NCBI GenBank assembly: GCA_002009475.1
Contig: AYTS01000029.1
Coordinates: 1-47,018 of the forward strand
Direction of reading: 5' to 3'
Length of the DNA stretch: 47,018 nucleotides
Source: Candidatus Brocadia carolinensis
GTDB taxonomy: Bacteria; Planctomycetota; Brocadiia; Brocadiales; Brocadiaceae
This document shows, one piece after another, positions 8,346 through 16,550 of this stretch; the first letter of the stretch is position 1, and each line of letters begins with the position of its first letter. Made by a program: the position numbers and the translations under genes. The notes under the pieces were generated by a model, which was given only the letters and a program-made list of their open reading frames with translations, was not told the origin of the DNA and searched no databases.

Positions 8346-8410
8346 GTAATTATTCAGCGTATTTTCTCCCGCCCTTAGCAACGGTGGGTGAAAATACGCT
8401 GAATAATTAC
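8346..8410. repeat. 65-bp near-perfect palindrome with 21-bp arms
   Basis: Arm GTAATTATTCAGCGTATTTTC at 8346-8366 is the exact reverse complement of 8390-8410. The 23-bp centre can extend the stem with CCCGCC and GGTGGG after one mismatch. It sits alone between two minus-strand genes and has no T-run after it, so it is more like a palindromic mobile repeat than a terminator. Confidence 0.8.
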
Positions 8411-8424
8411 TTATTTCCTCTAAT

Positions 8425-8694
8425 TTATGATAAAACAACTTCGGGTCTTATGAGTCTTGATTTTGGCGGTTTTAACCCCTTCACTTTAATATAAACAACT
8501 TTCTGTCCCGGTTCTCTCTGTTTATTAGCTAATTGTATACACCAGTTGTTATACTCATCGTCTCCATAAACTTGCAAAATAATCTGGGCATTCTTTGGAA
8601 ATTTTTTTGCAAATTCAGGGTGTTCAATAACGTATCGGTCAAACTCTGCAACCAATATAGCATGTTTTTTTTCCAATATATCTGTATCTAGCAT
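8425..8694 (-). CDS. DUF5647-family small protein
   Basis: The 89-residue protein has MLDTDILEKKHAILVAEFDRY, then EFAKKFPKNAQII and a C-terminal VVYIKVKGLKPPKSRLIRP. It resembles DUF5647 proteins, whose function I do not know. Its ATG follows the stop of the upstream gene with no gap (TAGATG), so they are one transcription unit. Small size, tight coupling and surroundings of toxin-antitoxin genes make an antitoxin-like or toxin-like role possible, but this is only context. Confidence 0.6.
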   Translation of the reverse strand: MLDTDILEKKHAILVAEFDRYVIEHPEFAKKFPKNAQIILQVYGDDEYNNWCIQLANKQREPGQKVVYIKVKGLKPPKSRLIRPEVVLS

Positions 8695-9000
8695 CTATTT
8701 CCCCTCCAAAAAACGTTTTTGGTAGACTTTCCAATTTTCTTTTATATCTTCATCTGCAAAAGTTAAGGCTTCAGAGTGGCTTAAATGAAGTTCCTTTTTA
8801 ACTTGTATTCCATTGAGCCTGTATTGGTCTATATGAGCAAAGCCATGAGATGAATCATAACGAATCACCACAAACCATGCATTATTAACAAAAACTTCTA
8901 ATTGAACGCAAAAGCAAGTAACCCTTCCTTCATCAGTTTCATGGTAATGCCTTTTACGGGCATTTTCACTTAAAGGGACAACGTATTCGGTGACATTCAA
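8695..9000 (-). CDS. Hypothetical protein paired with the DUF5647 gene
   Basis: The 101-residue protein contains VTCFCVQLEVFVNNAWFVVIRYDSSHGFAHIDQY, a beta-rich segment, and an EALTFADEDIKENW helix near the end. I do not recognise a function. It directly precedes the DUF5647 gene with zero spacing, so the two form a two-gene unit. Confidence 0.55.
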   Translation of the reverse strand: MNVTEYVVPLSENARKRHYHETDEGRVTCFCVQLEVFVNNAWFVVIRYDSSHGFAHIDQYRLNGIQVKKELHLSHSEALTFADEDIKENWKVYQKRFLEGK

Positions 9001-9051
9001 CTCATTATTCTCTTGTGAAAAATCTTGTTTTATGTTACAGCAATCTTGCTT

Positions 9052-9418
9052 TTATTTCCATTTTTTAAGTCTAAAAACAACCTTGCCCACAATGGGATTA
9101 TCTTCAACCTCTTTAAGATTGATATATTCAAATCCGTGTTTCTTAGTAAAATGAGGACTGGCGCTGATAAGCTGCAGTGTCTTGCTCTTCTCCTCATAGT
9201 GAAGATGCTTGATGTAATATAAATCATCCCTTCGAACTGCATAAATACCATTTTCATGTACCTTTTTCAAATCACAATCAGCCCTGTCAATAACAACAAT
9301 ATCATCTTCCTCCAAGAGGGGCTCCATAGAATAACCATTCACCTTTAGGGCTACGTATCGAAAATCATACCCTGCCGGAGATCGAAGGTATTTCTTGGGT
9401 ATCCAGAGTTTTTCAATA
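9052..9418 (-). pseudogene. S24 (LexA/CI-like) repressor, 5'-truncated copy A
   Basis: About 120 residues match the C-terminal S24 peptidase half of phage-type repressors: KVNGYSMEP with the catalytic serine, GDIVVID-like EDDIVVIDRADCD, and YAVRRDDLYYIKHL containing the region of the catalytic lysine. Identity to copy B (10006 on) ends at about 9418, where unrelated AT-rich sequence begins, so the DNA-binding half is missing. An internal ATG at 9342 could express a fragment. LexA/CI-type proteins repress genes until self-cleavage; this one lacks the operator-binding domain. Confidence 0.7.
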
Positions 9419-9484
9419 ATTATGAAATATTATACTACCTGAAATGGCTTTCCTATTCATTTCATTGCAAATCTTAGTTTGAAC

Positions 9485-9763
9485 TTAACTTTTTAAAGAA
9501 CGATAATCTTTACCTCTATGTTCAATGTCATAAATTTTTATGTGTTTATCTTTGTTGTAAACCCAGTAAATTATACGATAGTCTCCAACCCTTGTTTTGC
9601 AAAGACCGCGCAGGTCGTCTGGTAAAGATTTAAGAGGATGGTGTATTATTTTGTCTGCATTTTCTGCAAGCCAATCAATTTTTTGACCAATTCTTCCCTG
9701 TAATGGTTTATCAAGCTTTTTGAAAGAGTCTTCAGCATCTGGTAAGAATGTTATTTTATACAT
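9485..9763 (-). CDS. RelE/ParE-type toxin
   Basis: With the start at 9763 (MYKITFLPDAEDSFKKL) the product is about 92 residues with the RelE/ParE core: LDKPLQGRIGQKIDWL, then LRGLCKTRVGDYRIIYWV and IKIYDIEHRGKDY. RelE members cut mRNA at the ribosome and ParE members poison gyrase; this one has the RVGDYRI and HR-DYR features of the RelE group. Its ATG lies within the last codons of the upstream antitoxin gene, the normal overlap in such pairs. Confidence 0.75.
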   Translation of the reverse strand: MYKITFLPDAEDSFKKLDKPLQGRIGQKIDWLAENADKIIHHPLKSLPDDLRGLCKTRVGDYRIIYWVYNKDKHIKIYDIEHRGKDYRSLKS

Positions 9764-9962
9764 AGTTCTTTTTTTAAGAGATTGCCAATCCGTGCCTTTT
9801 TCTTGAATATCATATTGTCTGGCCTTGCGCATTTTTTTTTATAAATTGAGGATTTTGAGATAAAAGCCAATCTTCAAGATCTTCTTTAGTATCAGCCGTT
9901 TCAAAAACACTGAGTGGAAAAGTGATCTTATTAGGTTTTGTCTTTTTCCTGGTTAAAGGCAT
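9751..9962 (-). pseudogene. Antitoxin partner of the RelE-type toxin (two frame breaks)
   Basis: ATG at 9962 begins MPLTRKKTKPNKITFPLSVF and ETADTKEDLEDWLLSQNP. The frame breaks at a nine-T run (plus 9832-9840; eight needed), continues as MRKARQYDIQEKGTDWQSLKK, and breaks again at a seven-T run (9769-9775; six needed) before ELCIK and a TAA at 9753-9751. Corrected, it is 69 residues and overlaps the toxin start by 13 bases. Both breaks are single extra bases in homopolymers, so the gene may be intact in the organism. Confidence 0.6.
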
Positions 9963-10157
9963 ACGATATTTCCTTTCTCTAAAAATATTTAGTTGCGATA
10001 TAAGTTTACTTCCATTGTTTAAGACTAAAAACCACCTTCCCGATAATGGGATTTTCTTCTACTTCTTTAAGGTTGATATATTCAAATCCGTGCTTCTTGG
10101 TAAAATGAGGACTAGTACTAATAAGCTGGAGTGTCTTGCTTTTCTCCTCATAGTGCA

Positions 10158-10415
10158 AATGCTTTATAGTATTACCGCGTGAAAACTTCTTTTTTTGTAA
10201 GTTTTTTCACAACCCTATTTATCCCTATCAGGAGGTACAGATTGTTTATGGGAGAAAGATTGCTTCGCGGAGTTTACACTGAGCAGCGCGAATGTGCTCG
10301 CAATGACAGCACACCAATGTCATCAAATGCATAGCCTATGTCATTGCGAGGGTCTTTTCCGAAGCAATCTCCCGCTTTCTCAACGAAGAGTTGGTTGCGG
10401 CTTTGCTGCGATATG
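10158..10415. mobile_element. Small non-autonomous element, copy 2, inserted in repressor copy B
   Basis: It shares left end, left hairpin (AAAACTT...AAGTTTT) and right-end hairpin (GCGGC-TTT-GCTGC) with 2344-2511. Comparing copy A and copy B of the repressor shows an empty and an occupied site, which places the insertion after the bases ATGCTT. Copy 2 is about 90 bp longer because another palindromic repeat (10251-10374) lies inside it. Confidence 0.6.
10251..10374. repeat. Nested ATTGCGAG/GAAGCAATC palindromic repeat
   Basis: AGATTGCTTCG (10257-10267) pairs with CGAAGCAATCT (10360-10370), and TCGCAATGACA (10298-10308) pairs with TGTCATTGCGA (10339-10349). This is the widely dispersed repeat type with CATTGCGAG and GAAGCAATCTC. 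It is nested inside the small element. Confidence 0.7.
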
Positions 10416-10805
10416 TAATATAAATCTTCTTTCCGAACTGCATAGATACTGTTTTCATGTATCTTTTTCATATCACAATCAGCCCTGTCAATAACAACAA
10501 TATCACCTTCCTCCAAAAGGGGCTCCATAGAATAACCGTTCACCTTTAGGGCTACATATCGAAAATCATGCCCTGCCGGAAATCGAAGGTATTTCTTTGG
10601 TATCCAGAGTTTTTCAACAATATGTTCAATGGGTATACTTCCCATACCACCGGAAATATAACCATCCACAAGTGGCACCGAGTAGCCTTCTTCTTCATTG
10701 ATTTTCTGTTCAGGCAATACATGGTAACGATCCTCACCGGTAAGGAGCCTTTCCACGCTTACCCCTAAAATTTTGGCCACCTCGTAGGCATTGGTTCGTA
10801 TCTCT

Positions 10806-11122
10806 ATTCCGAATCCGAAAGAACCGGTGAATGAGAACACGTTCCATTTCAGCCTGGATCGTGAACGCCTGCGGCGAACGTTGCGGCGTGAGGGACGCTA
10901 TCTGCTTCGTACCAATATGCAGGCCGCCTCGCCTGAAACCGTCTGGGAATCTTATCTGCTTTTGACCCGCATAGAGCAGGCGTTTAAGGATTTGAAGGGA
11001 TCGCTTTCCATCCGTCCCATAGGGCACCACTTGGAAACCGAAAAGGATGTTGCTCTGCTTTTGGCGCAATTGGGGTTATCGCTTTCTGAACAACCGCCAC
11101 CCAAGGTTTATGCATCAGAACA
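10806..11122 (+). pseudogene. C-terminal fragment of an IS1634/IS4-like transposase
   Basis: In frame after about 10806 the sequence reads EPVNENTFHFSLDRERLRR, EGRYLLRTNMQ, YLLLTRIEQAFKDLKGSL with the conserved glutamate region (YREK-like E), and RPIGHHLETE, then LSEQPPPKVYAS. This is the end of an IS1634/IS4-type DDE transposase. The N-terminal half is absent here and a fragment of such an N-terminus is at 7594. It borders the 3' end of glmS. Confidence 0.7.
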
Positions 11123-11140
11123 GGTCGGGCTAAGCCGTTA

Positions 11141-12967
11141 TTATTCAACGGTCACACTTTTAGCCAGATTCCTGGGTTTATCAACATCGCAACCCCGCAT
11201 GACCGCCATATGATACGCCAATAATTGAAGCGGTATTACCGAAAGGATTGGTGTAAGCCAATCGGCAGTCTTTGGTATATAAAACACATGATCCACTTTT
11301 TCTCTGATAGAATTGTCGCCCTCCGTCGCAATGGCAATTAACTTTCCACCCCTGGATTTTACCTCTGCAATATTGCTCAAAATCTTTCCGTAGACGCTGT
11401 CCTGTGTGGCAATAAAGACCACGGGCATATCTTTATTAATAAGTGCGATGGGACCGTGTTTCATCTCTGCTGCCGGATAACCTTCAGCATGAATATAGGA
11501 TATCTCCTTGAGCTTTAAGGCGCCTTCGAGCGCTACAGGATAATTATATCCCCGGCCCAAATAAAGAGCATTCTCCCTGTCTTTATAGATTCGGGCAAGC
11601 TCCACAATCTTCTCTTCACGGTCGAGAATGGTCTGTACCTTGTCAGGTATCGATTGGATAACCTTGATCGCATCGGAAGAGACCGGATTGAGGGGATGCT
11701 TCAGATTCATCATATACAAGGTGAACAGATATAACACGGTAATCTGGGCAGTAAAAGCCTTGGTAGAAGCAACCCCGATCTCGGGGCCGATATGCAAATA
11801 CATCCCGCAATCAGCCTCCCGGGCAATCGTACTACCCACGACATTGCAGATAGAAAGCAACTTCGCCCCTTTATGCTTTGCTTCCCGCATTGCCGCCAGG
11901 GTATCTGCCGTCTCCCCTGACTGGCTTATGGCAATAACGACCGTGTCAGCTTCAATCACGGGGTTCCGGTACCGAAACTCTGAAGCATATTCAACTTCAA
12001 CGGGGATACGCGCCAGTTCTTCCAGCATATATTCACCGACAAGTCCTGCATGCCAGGAAGTGCCGCAAGCGACGATAACGATGCGCTTGGCCGCGCGGAG
12101 TTCCTTTTCACAGCTTAACAATCCACCCAACTTAACCAGGCCATGATCGCCTTCTATTCTTCCCCGCATGACATTTCGTAATGCCTGAGGTTGTTCGTGG
12201 ATCTCTTTGAGCATAAAATGCTCGTATCCACCCTTCTCGATCATGTCAATATTCCAGAGCACCTCTTCCACCTTTTTGTACGTGGGAATGTTTTCTATCG
12301 TTTTGGTTTCATAACGATCCGGGGTGAGAATTACCACCTCATTATCATCAAGATACACCACGTCCCTCGTATGCTCCAGAGAAGCAGAGACGTCCGAGGT
12401 TACGAAGTATTCTTTGTTACCGATTCCTATTACCAGAGGAGAACCCTTTCTTGCCGCAACAATCTTTTGGGGGTCTTTCGGAGAAATGACGGCAATTCCA
12501 TAGGTTCCTTCCACCTCTTTCAATGCCTCCATGACAGCTTTTTCGAGGTTATTCCGGAAGTATTTCTCTATCAGATGCGCCAGTACCTCGGTATCGGTCT
12601 CACTCTGAAAAACATGCCCTTCCCGTTCCAATGTTGCTTTTAAATAATCATAATTCTCGATAATTCCGTTATGCACAACGGCAATCTGCTTGTGACAATC
12701 CATATGAGGATGGGCATTTTCCATAGTAGGTGCGCCGTGCGTTGCCCATCGCGTATGAACAATTCCTATATGCGTATTAAAATTGTCCCCTTTGAGCTTT
12801 TTCTCGAGTTCAGCTATCTTCCCAACGGCCTTTTCACACTGCAACCTGCCGTTTTCAACAAATGCAATTCCGGAGGAATCGTATCCGCGATATTCGAGCC
12901 TTTTTATACCATCCAGTAAAATAGTAACGGCCTTATTTTGTCCAATATATCCGACAATTCCACACAT
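11141..12967 (-). CDS. glmS: Glutamine-fructose-6-phosphate aminotransferase (isomerizing)
   Basis: GlmS makes glucosamine-6-phosphate from fructose-6-phosphate and glutamine, the first step to UDP-GlcNAc for peptidoglycan and lipid A. I set the start at 12967 so that the catalytic Cys is residue 2 (MCGIVGYIG), exposed after Met removal; a GAGGGA box lies seven bases upstream. About 608 residues: glutaminase domain (HTRWATHGAPT, CHKQIAVVHNGIIENY) followed by two SIS sugar isomerase domains (ACGTSWHAG, AISQSGETADTLAA) and the C-terminal KPRNLAKSVTVE. lpxD ends 17 bp upstream on the same strand. No glmS ribozyme is seen. Confidence 0.95.
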   Translation of the reverse strand: MCGIVGYIGQNKAVTILLDGIKRLEYRGYDSSGIAFVENGRLQCEKAVGKIAELEKKLKGDNFNTHIGIVHTRWATHGAPTMENAHPHMDCHKQIAVVHNGIIENYDYLKATLEREGHVFQSETDTEVLAHLIEKYFRNNLEKAVMEALKEVEGTYGIAVISPKDPQKIVAARKGSPLVIGIGNKEYFVTSDVSASLEHTRDVVYLDDNEVVILTPDRYETKTIENIPTYKKVEEVLWNIDMIEKGGYEHFMLKEIHEQPQALRNVMRGRIEGDHGLVKLGGLLSCEKELRAAKRIVIVACGTSWHAGLVGEYMLEELARIPVEVEYASEFRYRNPVIEADTVVIAISQSGETADTLAAMREAKHKGAKLLSICNVVGSTIAREADCGMYLHIGPEIGVASTKAFTAQITVLYLFTLYMMNLKHPLNPVSSDAIKVIQSIPDKVQTILDREEKIVELARIYKDRENALYLGRGYNYPVALEGALKLKEISYIHAEGYPAAEMKHGPIALINKDMPVVFIATQDSVYGKILSNIAEVKSRGGKLIAIATEGDNSIREKVDHVFYIPKTADWLTPILSVIPLQLLAYHMAVMRGCDVDKPRNLAKSVTVE

Positions 12968-12984
12968 AGGTTTGTCCCTCAAAA

Positions 12985-13995
12985 TTATGGTAAAGTTTTT
13001 ACAAGTCTTTTGATGGTACTATATATTTCCGGTAGTTTTTTGATTAACACCTGAATGCGTTTTTCTTCCGTGATGGGTTTGGCAGGTGACCCCCACACAA
13101 TTGCCCCGGGCTCTAAACTCTTATAAACGTTAGAACCGCCGCCAATCTGGCAGCCGTCGCCTATCGAGGCATGGTCGGTGACACCAACGTCTTCTGCAAT
13201 CAGGACATTCTTCCCGATTTTCGTGCTTCCCGCAATCTTGGCATATGCTATGAGCATCGTGTTGTCGCCTATGACGACATTATGGGCAATGTGGGAATGG
13301 TTATCTATCTTTACTCCGTTTCCAATAATGGTTTTATCGAGGGCAGCGCGGCAGATCGTTACCACGGCTCCTATTTCAACATCATCTCCTATTTCAACGA
13401 TCCCGATCTGTGGTATCTTGATGTGTTTTTTCGCTACTTGAAGATAGCCAAATCCATCATCACCAATGACACTGTTACAATGGATAATAACCCGTTTCCC
13501 AATGATCGTGTCTTCCCGGATAGAAACATTGGCGTAAATAACGGAGCGATCTCCGATGCGGCTACCCCTGCCAACAAACGTGTTTGGATAAATGACAACG
13601 TGATTACCGATCGTCACTCCGTCTTCCACAACAACATGCGCACCGACAGAAACCTCATCTCCTATAAGGGCTTCTTTGCTGATAACTGCCGTAGGGTGGA
13701 TGCCTGCAGAACGCAGAGATCGTTCTTGCGCTACAATCTCCAAAAATTTTGTAAAGGAGAGGGCCGGATTTTCTAAGACAATTTGTGGTTTTTTGAGGTG
13801 CGGTATCTCGCGGTGTATAACAACTGCTGCAGCGCGAGACGTCAAAGCCCGAGGGACAAGAGAATCGTTCCTGACAAAGGTTATGTCTCCTTCTTTTGCA
13901 GCTTCAACGCTAGCGATTCCCGTAATGCAGGCATTCCCATTGCCAACGATTTTCCCACCAATAATAGCCTGGATTTCATTAAGGGTAAATTTCAT
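12985..13995 (-). CDS. lpxD: UDP-3-O-acyl-glucosamine N-acyltransferase
   Basis: LpxD adds the second acyl chain, from acyl-ACP, in lipid A synthesis. The 336-residue protein has an N-terminal uridine-binding domain (LNEIQAIIGGKIVGNG) and a long left-handed beta-helix of hexapeptide repeats (IGDEVSVGAHVVVEDGVTIG, then VIIHCNSVIGDDGFGY and HSHIAHNVVIGDN with the catalytic-region histidines). Its presence shows a Gram-negative type outer membrane. It lies between fabF upstream and glmS downstream on the same strand, so lipid A precursors and fatty acid synthesis are grouped. Confidence 0.9.
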   Translation of the reverse strand: MKFTLNEIQAIIGGKIVGNGNACITGIASVEAAKEGDITFVRNDSLVPRALTSRAAAVVIHREIPHLKKPQIVLENPALSFTKFLEIVAQERSLRSAGIHPTAVISKEALIGDEVSVGAHVVVEDGVTIGNHVVIYPNTFVGRGSRIGDRSVIYANVSIREDTIIGKRVIIHCNSVIGDDGFGYLQVAKKHIKIPQIGIVEIGDDVEIGAVVTICRAALDKTIIGNGVKIDNHSHIAHNVVIGDNTMLIAYAKIAGSTKIGKNVLIAEDVGVTDHASIGDGCQIGGGSNVYKSLEPGAIVWGSPAKPITEEKRIQVLIKKLPEIYSTIKRLVKTLP

Positions 13996-14095
13996 GTATC
14001 TGCAGAGAAGTTTACTGGTTTATACTTTTTGTATCTTTCGTGTTACTTCTGGCCAGGTGTTGATGGCACGACAGGGTGTGTTTCAGGTTATGTGG

Positions 14096-15340
14096 TTATA
14101 CCTGTCCAAGGATGATGCATGCATTATGACCACCAAAGCCAAATGAATTGGAAAGAGCCTTCTTCACCTTCATTTCCCGGGCCACATTGGGAACAAAATC
14201 TAATCCGGCGCATTCGGGGTCGGGTGTCTCGTGGTTAATCGTTGGTGGTATGACCCCCTCCTTAATTACTAAGGAACAGATGATGATTTCGACACTTCCT
14301 GAAGCGCCAAGTTGGTGCCCCAGCATAGACTTTGTAGAACTAATAGGAATTTTTGGTGCATGCGATCCAAAGACCTTTTTTACGGCGTTCATTTCAATAT
14401 TGTCACCAATTGGGGTTGAGGTAGCATGGGCATTAATGTAATCTATTTCTTCCGGATTACACTGTGCGTCTTTCAGGGCGCTTACCATACACCGCATAGC
14501 GCCCTCACCGTGGGGTTCTGGCGCTGCAATATGATACGCATCTGCATTAAGCCCGTAGCCGAGTACTTCTGCATAAATATGGGCGCCTCTTTTTCTCGCA
14601 ATTTCCAATTCCTCAAGCACAACAACACCGGCGCCTTCAGAAAGGACGAAACCATCCCGATCTATGTCAAAAGGACGACTGGCCTGTTGTGGTGCATCAT
14701 TACGGGTAGAAAGGGCCTTCATCGAGCTAAAACCAGCCATTGCCAAAGGGGTAACTACCGCCTCAGAGCTTCCCGCAAGCATAATATCGGCATCTTCCCT
14801 CTGGATAATCCTGGCTGCCTCTCCAATAGCATTGCCACCGGTAGTGCATGCGGTTACCAGTGCATAATTAGGTCCTTTGAATCCAAATCGAATTGCTACT
14901 TGCGCCGGAGCGGCGTTGACCATTAATTTGGGAATCAAAAAGGGAGATATTCTCGAAGGGCCCTTTTCCAGCAGAATATTATGCTGCGCTTCAAGCTCTA
15001 TCAGACCACCCATGCCGGAACCAATGATAACCCCTCCTCGTGTTTTATCGAAACCGTCTAACTGAAGTTCGGCATCTTTGACTGCCTGGATGGCGGCGAC
15101 AATCGCAAACTGAGCAAACCGGTCTAACCGTCGGGCTTCTTTGACATCAAACCAATGGGTAGGCTCAAAATCGCTAACCTCCCCGCCAAAATGTACATCA
15201 AAAGCAGAGGTATCGAAGGATGTGATGGGCTTAATACCGCTTTTCCCTGCGCAGAGCGCTGACCAGATTTGCGCCTTTTCATATCCCAATGAGGTAAGTG
15301 CGCCTACGCCAGTAATGACGACTCTTCGTCGTTTCTGCAT
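14096..15340 (-). CDS. fabF: Beta-ketoacyl-ACP synthase II
   Basis: FabF condenses malonyl-ACP with acyl-ACP in fatty acid elongation. The 414-residue thiolase-fold enzyme has the catalytic Cys165 in VTACTTGGNAIG and the two histidines in INAHATSTPIGDN and STKSMLGHQLGASG. It ends with SFGFGGHNACIIL. The ATG follows the acpP stop without a gap, as in many bacteria. Confidence 0.95.
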   Translation of the reverse strand: MQKRRRVVITGVGALTSLGYEKAQIWSALCAGKSGIKPITSFDTSAFDVHFGGEVSDFEPTHWFDVKEARRLDRFAQFAIVAAIQAVKDAELQLDGFDKTRGGVIIGSGMGGLIELEAQHNILLEKGPSRISPFLIPKLMVNAAPAQVAIRFGFKGPNYALVTACTTGGNAIGEAARIIQREDADIMLAGSSEAVVTPLAMAGFSSMKALSTRNDAPQQASRPFDIDRDGFVLSEGAGVVVLEELEIARKRGAHIYAEVLGYGLNADAYHIAAPEPHGEGAMRCMVSALKDAQCNPEEIDYINAHATSTPIGDNIEMNAVKKVFGSHAPKIPISSTKSMLGHQLGASGSVEIIICSLVIKEGVIPPTINHETPDPECAGLDFVPNVAREMKVKKALSNSFGFGGHNACIILGQV

Positions 15341-15574
15341 TTATTTATGTTCCTCGATGTATTTAATTGCGTCTCCCACAGTCCTGATCTTTTCCGCATC
15401 CTCATCAGGGATATTCATATCAAAGGCATCTTCAAATTCCATAATCAGTTCTACGGTATCCAACGAATCTGCCCCCAGATCATTGATAAATGACGTTTCT
15501 TTTGTAATCTGTTCGGTTTTTACTCCCATTTGCTTTGTAATAATCTCTTTGACCTTGCTTTCGATTGCTGACAC
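15341..15574 (-). CDS. acpP: Acyl carrier protein
   Basis: The 77-residue acidic protein has the phosphopantetheine attachment serine in [18 protein letters not shown]. It begins with GTG at 15574, after an AAGGAGG box. It carries growing acyl chains for FabF, FabH, FabD, LpxD and, via PlsX, membrane lipid synthesis. No fabG lies between fabD and acpP, unlike the common fabD-fabG-acpP order. Confidence 0.95.
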   Translation of the reverse strand: MSAIESKVKEIITKQMGVKTEQITKETSFINDLGADSLDTVELIMEFEDAFDMNIPDEDAEKIRTVGDAIKYIEEHK

Positions 15575-15596
15575 GGTTTACCTCCTTATGCTAAAA

Positions 15597-16550
15597 TTAA
15601 ATCGATTTCCCTATATCTTCAAATGCCGCTACGGTGTCTATGCTTTTGATTTCCCGGGTAGCGTCAATTCTTTTCATGAGTCCTGCCAATGTCTTGCCAG
15701 GGCCGATCTCATAAAACTGATCGAATCCGTTTTGTATCAACAGGGCAATCGACTGATGCCATCGCACCGGGCTATTTAATTGTTTTGACAAAGATGCTTT
15801 TATCTCGTCAGGTTCTCTCACATATCTCGCGTGAATATTCGCTACCACCGGAACATGTGGTTTCGAGACGGGCGTCGCTTCAAGTTCCCGCGCAAGTTTA
15901 TCACTTGCGGGAATCATTAAGTCTGAATGAAATGCCCCATCGACCTTCAGAGGGACAACTATTCTTGCCCCCCGTTCCTTCGCGAGAACGGACGCCTTTT
16001 CTAACAGCGGTTTTTCACCCGAGATAACAACCTGTCCCGGGCTATTGTAATTTGCTGCACAAAGAACTCCCATGGGCATCATCTCTGCACAAATCTGCTC
16101 TACTTTTTTGTCCTCCAGTCCAATAATAGAAACCATTCCGCCCGGATTTACATTGCACGCTTCCTGCATAAAGAGTCCACGCTTATATACCAGTCTCACC
16201 GCATCCTGAAAGGTCATTGATCCGGCAGCAACATGCGCCGTATATTCCCCCAGGCTGAGCCCAGCAGCTGCCTGGCACTCACCTGCGAAACCTGACGGAT
16301 TTCTTTTTAAGACTTCCAGTATTGCTAGGCTGGTTACGAGTATGGCAGGTTGACAAACGGATGTCTTGTTTAATTCCTCCTGTTTTCCCTGGAAACATAG
16401 CGCTGCTATATCAAGCCCGAGTATTTCATTAGCAAGATTAAATATCTCTCTCGCTTCTTTGAAATGGGTATAAAAATCCTTACCCATTCCCACATATTGT
16501 GATCCCTGACCGGGGAAAAGCAATGCTGTTTTTCGTACGCGTTCTACCAT
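15597..16550 (-). CDS. fabD: Malonyl-CoA:ACP transacylase
   Basis: This 317-residue enzyme loads malonyl units onto ACP. LLFPGQGSQYVGMGK is at the N-terminus, and the active-site serine is in AAGLSLGEYTAHVAAG (a GLSLG variant of GHSLG). The partner histidine lies in DGAFHSDLM. Its start overlaps the end of fabH by seven bases, indicating co-translation. Confidence 0.95.
   Translation of the reverse strand: MVERVRKTALLFPGQGSQYVGMGKDFYTHFKEAREIFNLANEILGLDIAALCFQGKQEELNKTSVCQPAILVTSLAILEVLKRNPSGFAGECQAAAGLSLGEYTAHVAAGSMTFQDAVRLVYKRGLFMQEACNVNPGGMVSIIGLEDKKVEQICAEMMPMGVLCAANYNSPGQVVISGEKPLLEKASVLAKERGARIVVPLKVDGAFHSDLMIPASDKLARELEATPVSKPHVPVVANIHARYVREPDEIKASLSKQLNSPVRWHQSIALLIQNGFDQFYEIGPGKTLAGLMKRIDATREIKSIDTVAAFEDIGKSI

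Larger units (their letters stand above)
10006..10805 (-). pseudogene. S24 (LexA/CI-like) repressor, copy B, interrupted and 5'-truncated
   Basis: It starts in NAYEVAKILGVSVERLLTGE, the end of a helix-turn-helix domain, and runs through a linker with YISGGMGSIPIEHIVEKLW and the serine motif KVNGYSMEP to ENSIYAVRKEDLYYI. It is then split by a 258-bp insertion (10158-10415) and resumes as KHLHYEEKSKTLQLIS to the end VVFSLKQWK and TAA at 10008-10006. The first part of the HTH domain is lost at the junction with the transposase remnant. It is very similar to copy A, so the two come from a duplication or a repeated insertion. Not functional as it stands. Confidence 0.7.
7441..11138. mobile_element. 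Accessory island bounded by an 8-bp direct repeat
   Basis: TAAGCCGT occurs at 7441-7448, directly after the methyltransferase gene, and again at 11131-11138, directly before the end of glmS. Between them are the N-terminal piece (7594) and C-terminal piece (10806) of an IS1634/IS4-like transposase in the same orientation, enclosing about 3.1 kb of toxin-antitoxin and repressor remnants. The direct repeat may be a target-site duplication. I did not find matching terminal inverted repeats inside it. Confidence 0.45.

Noticed and set aside
12967..12990. glmS ribozyme upstream of glmS
   Set aside because: lpxD ends only 17 bp before the glmS start, which leaves no room for the ribozyme.
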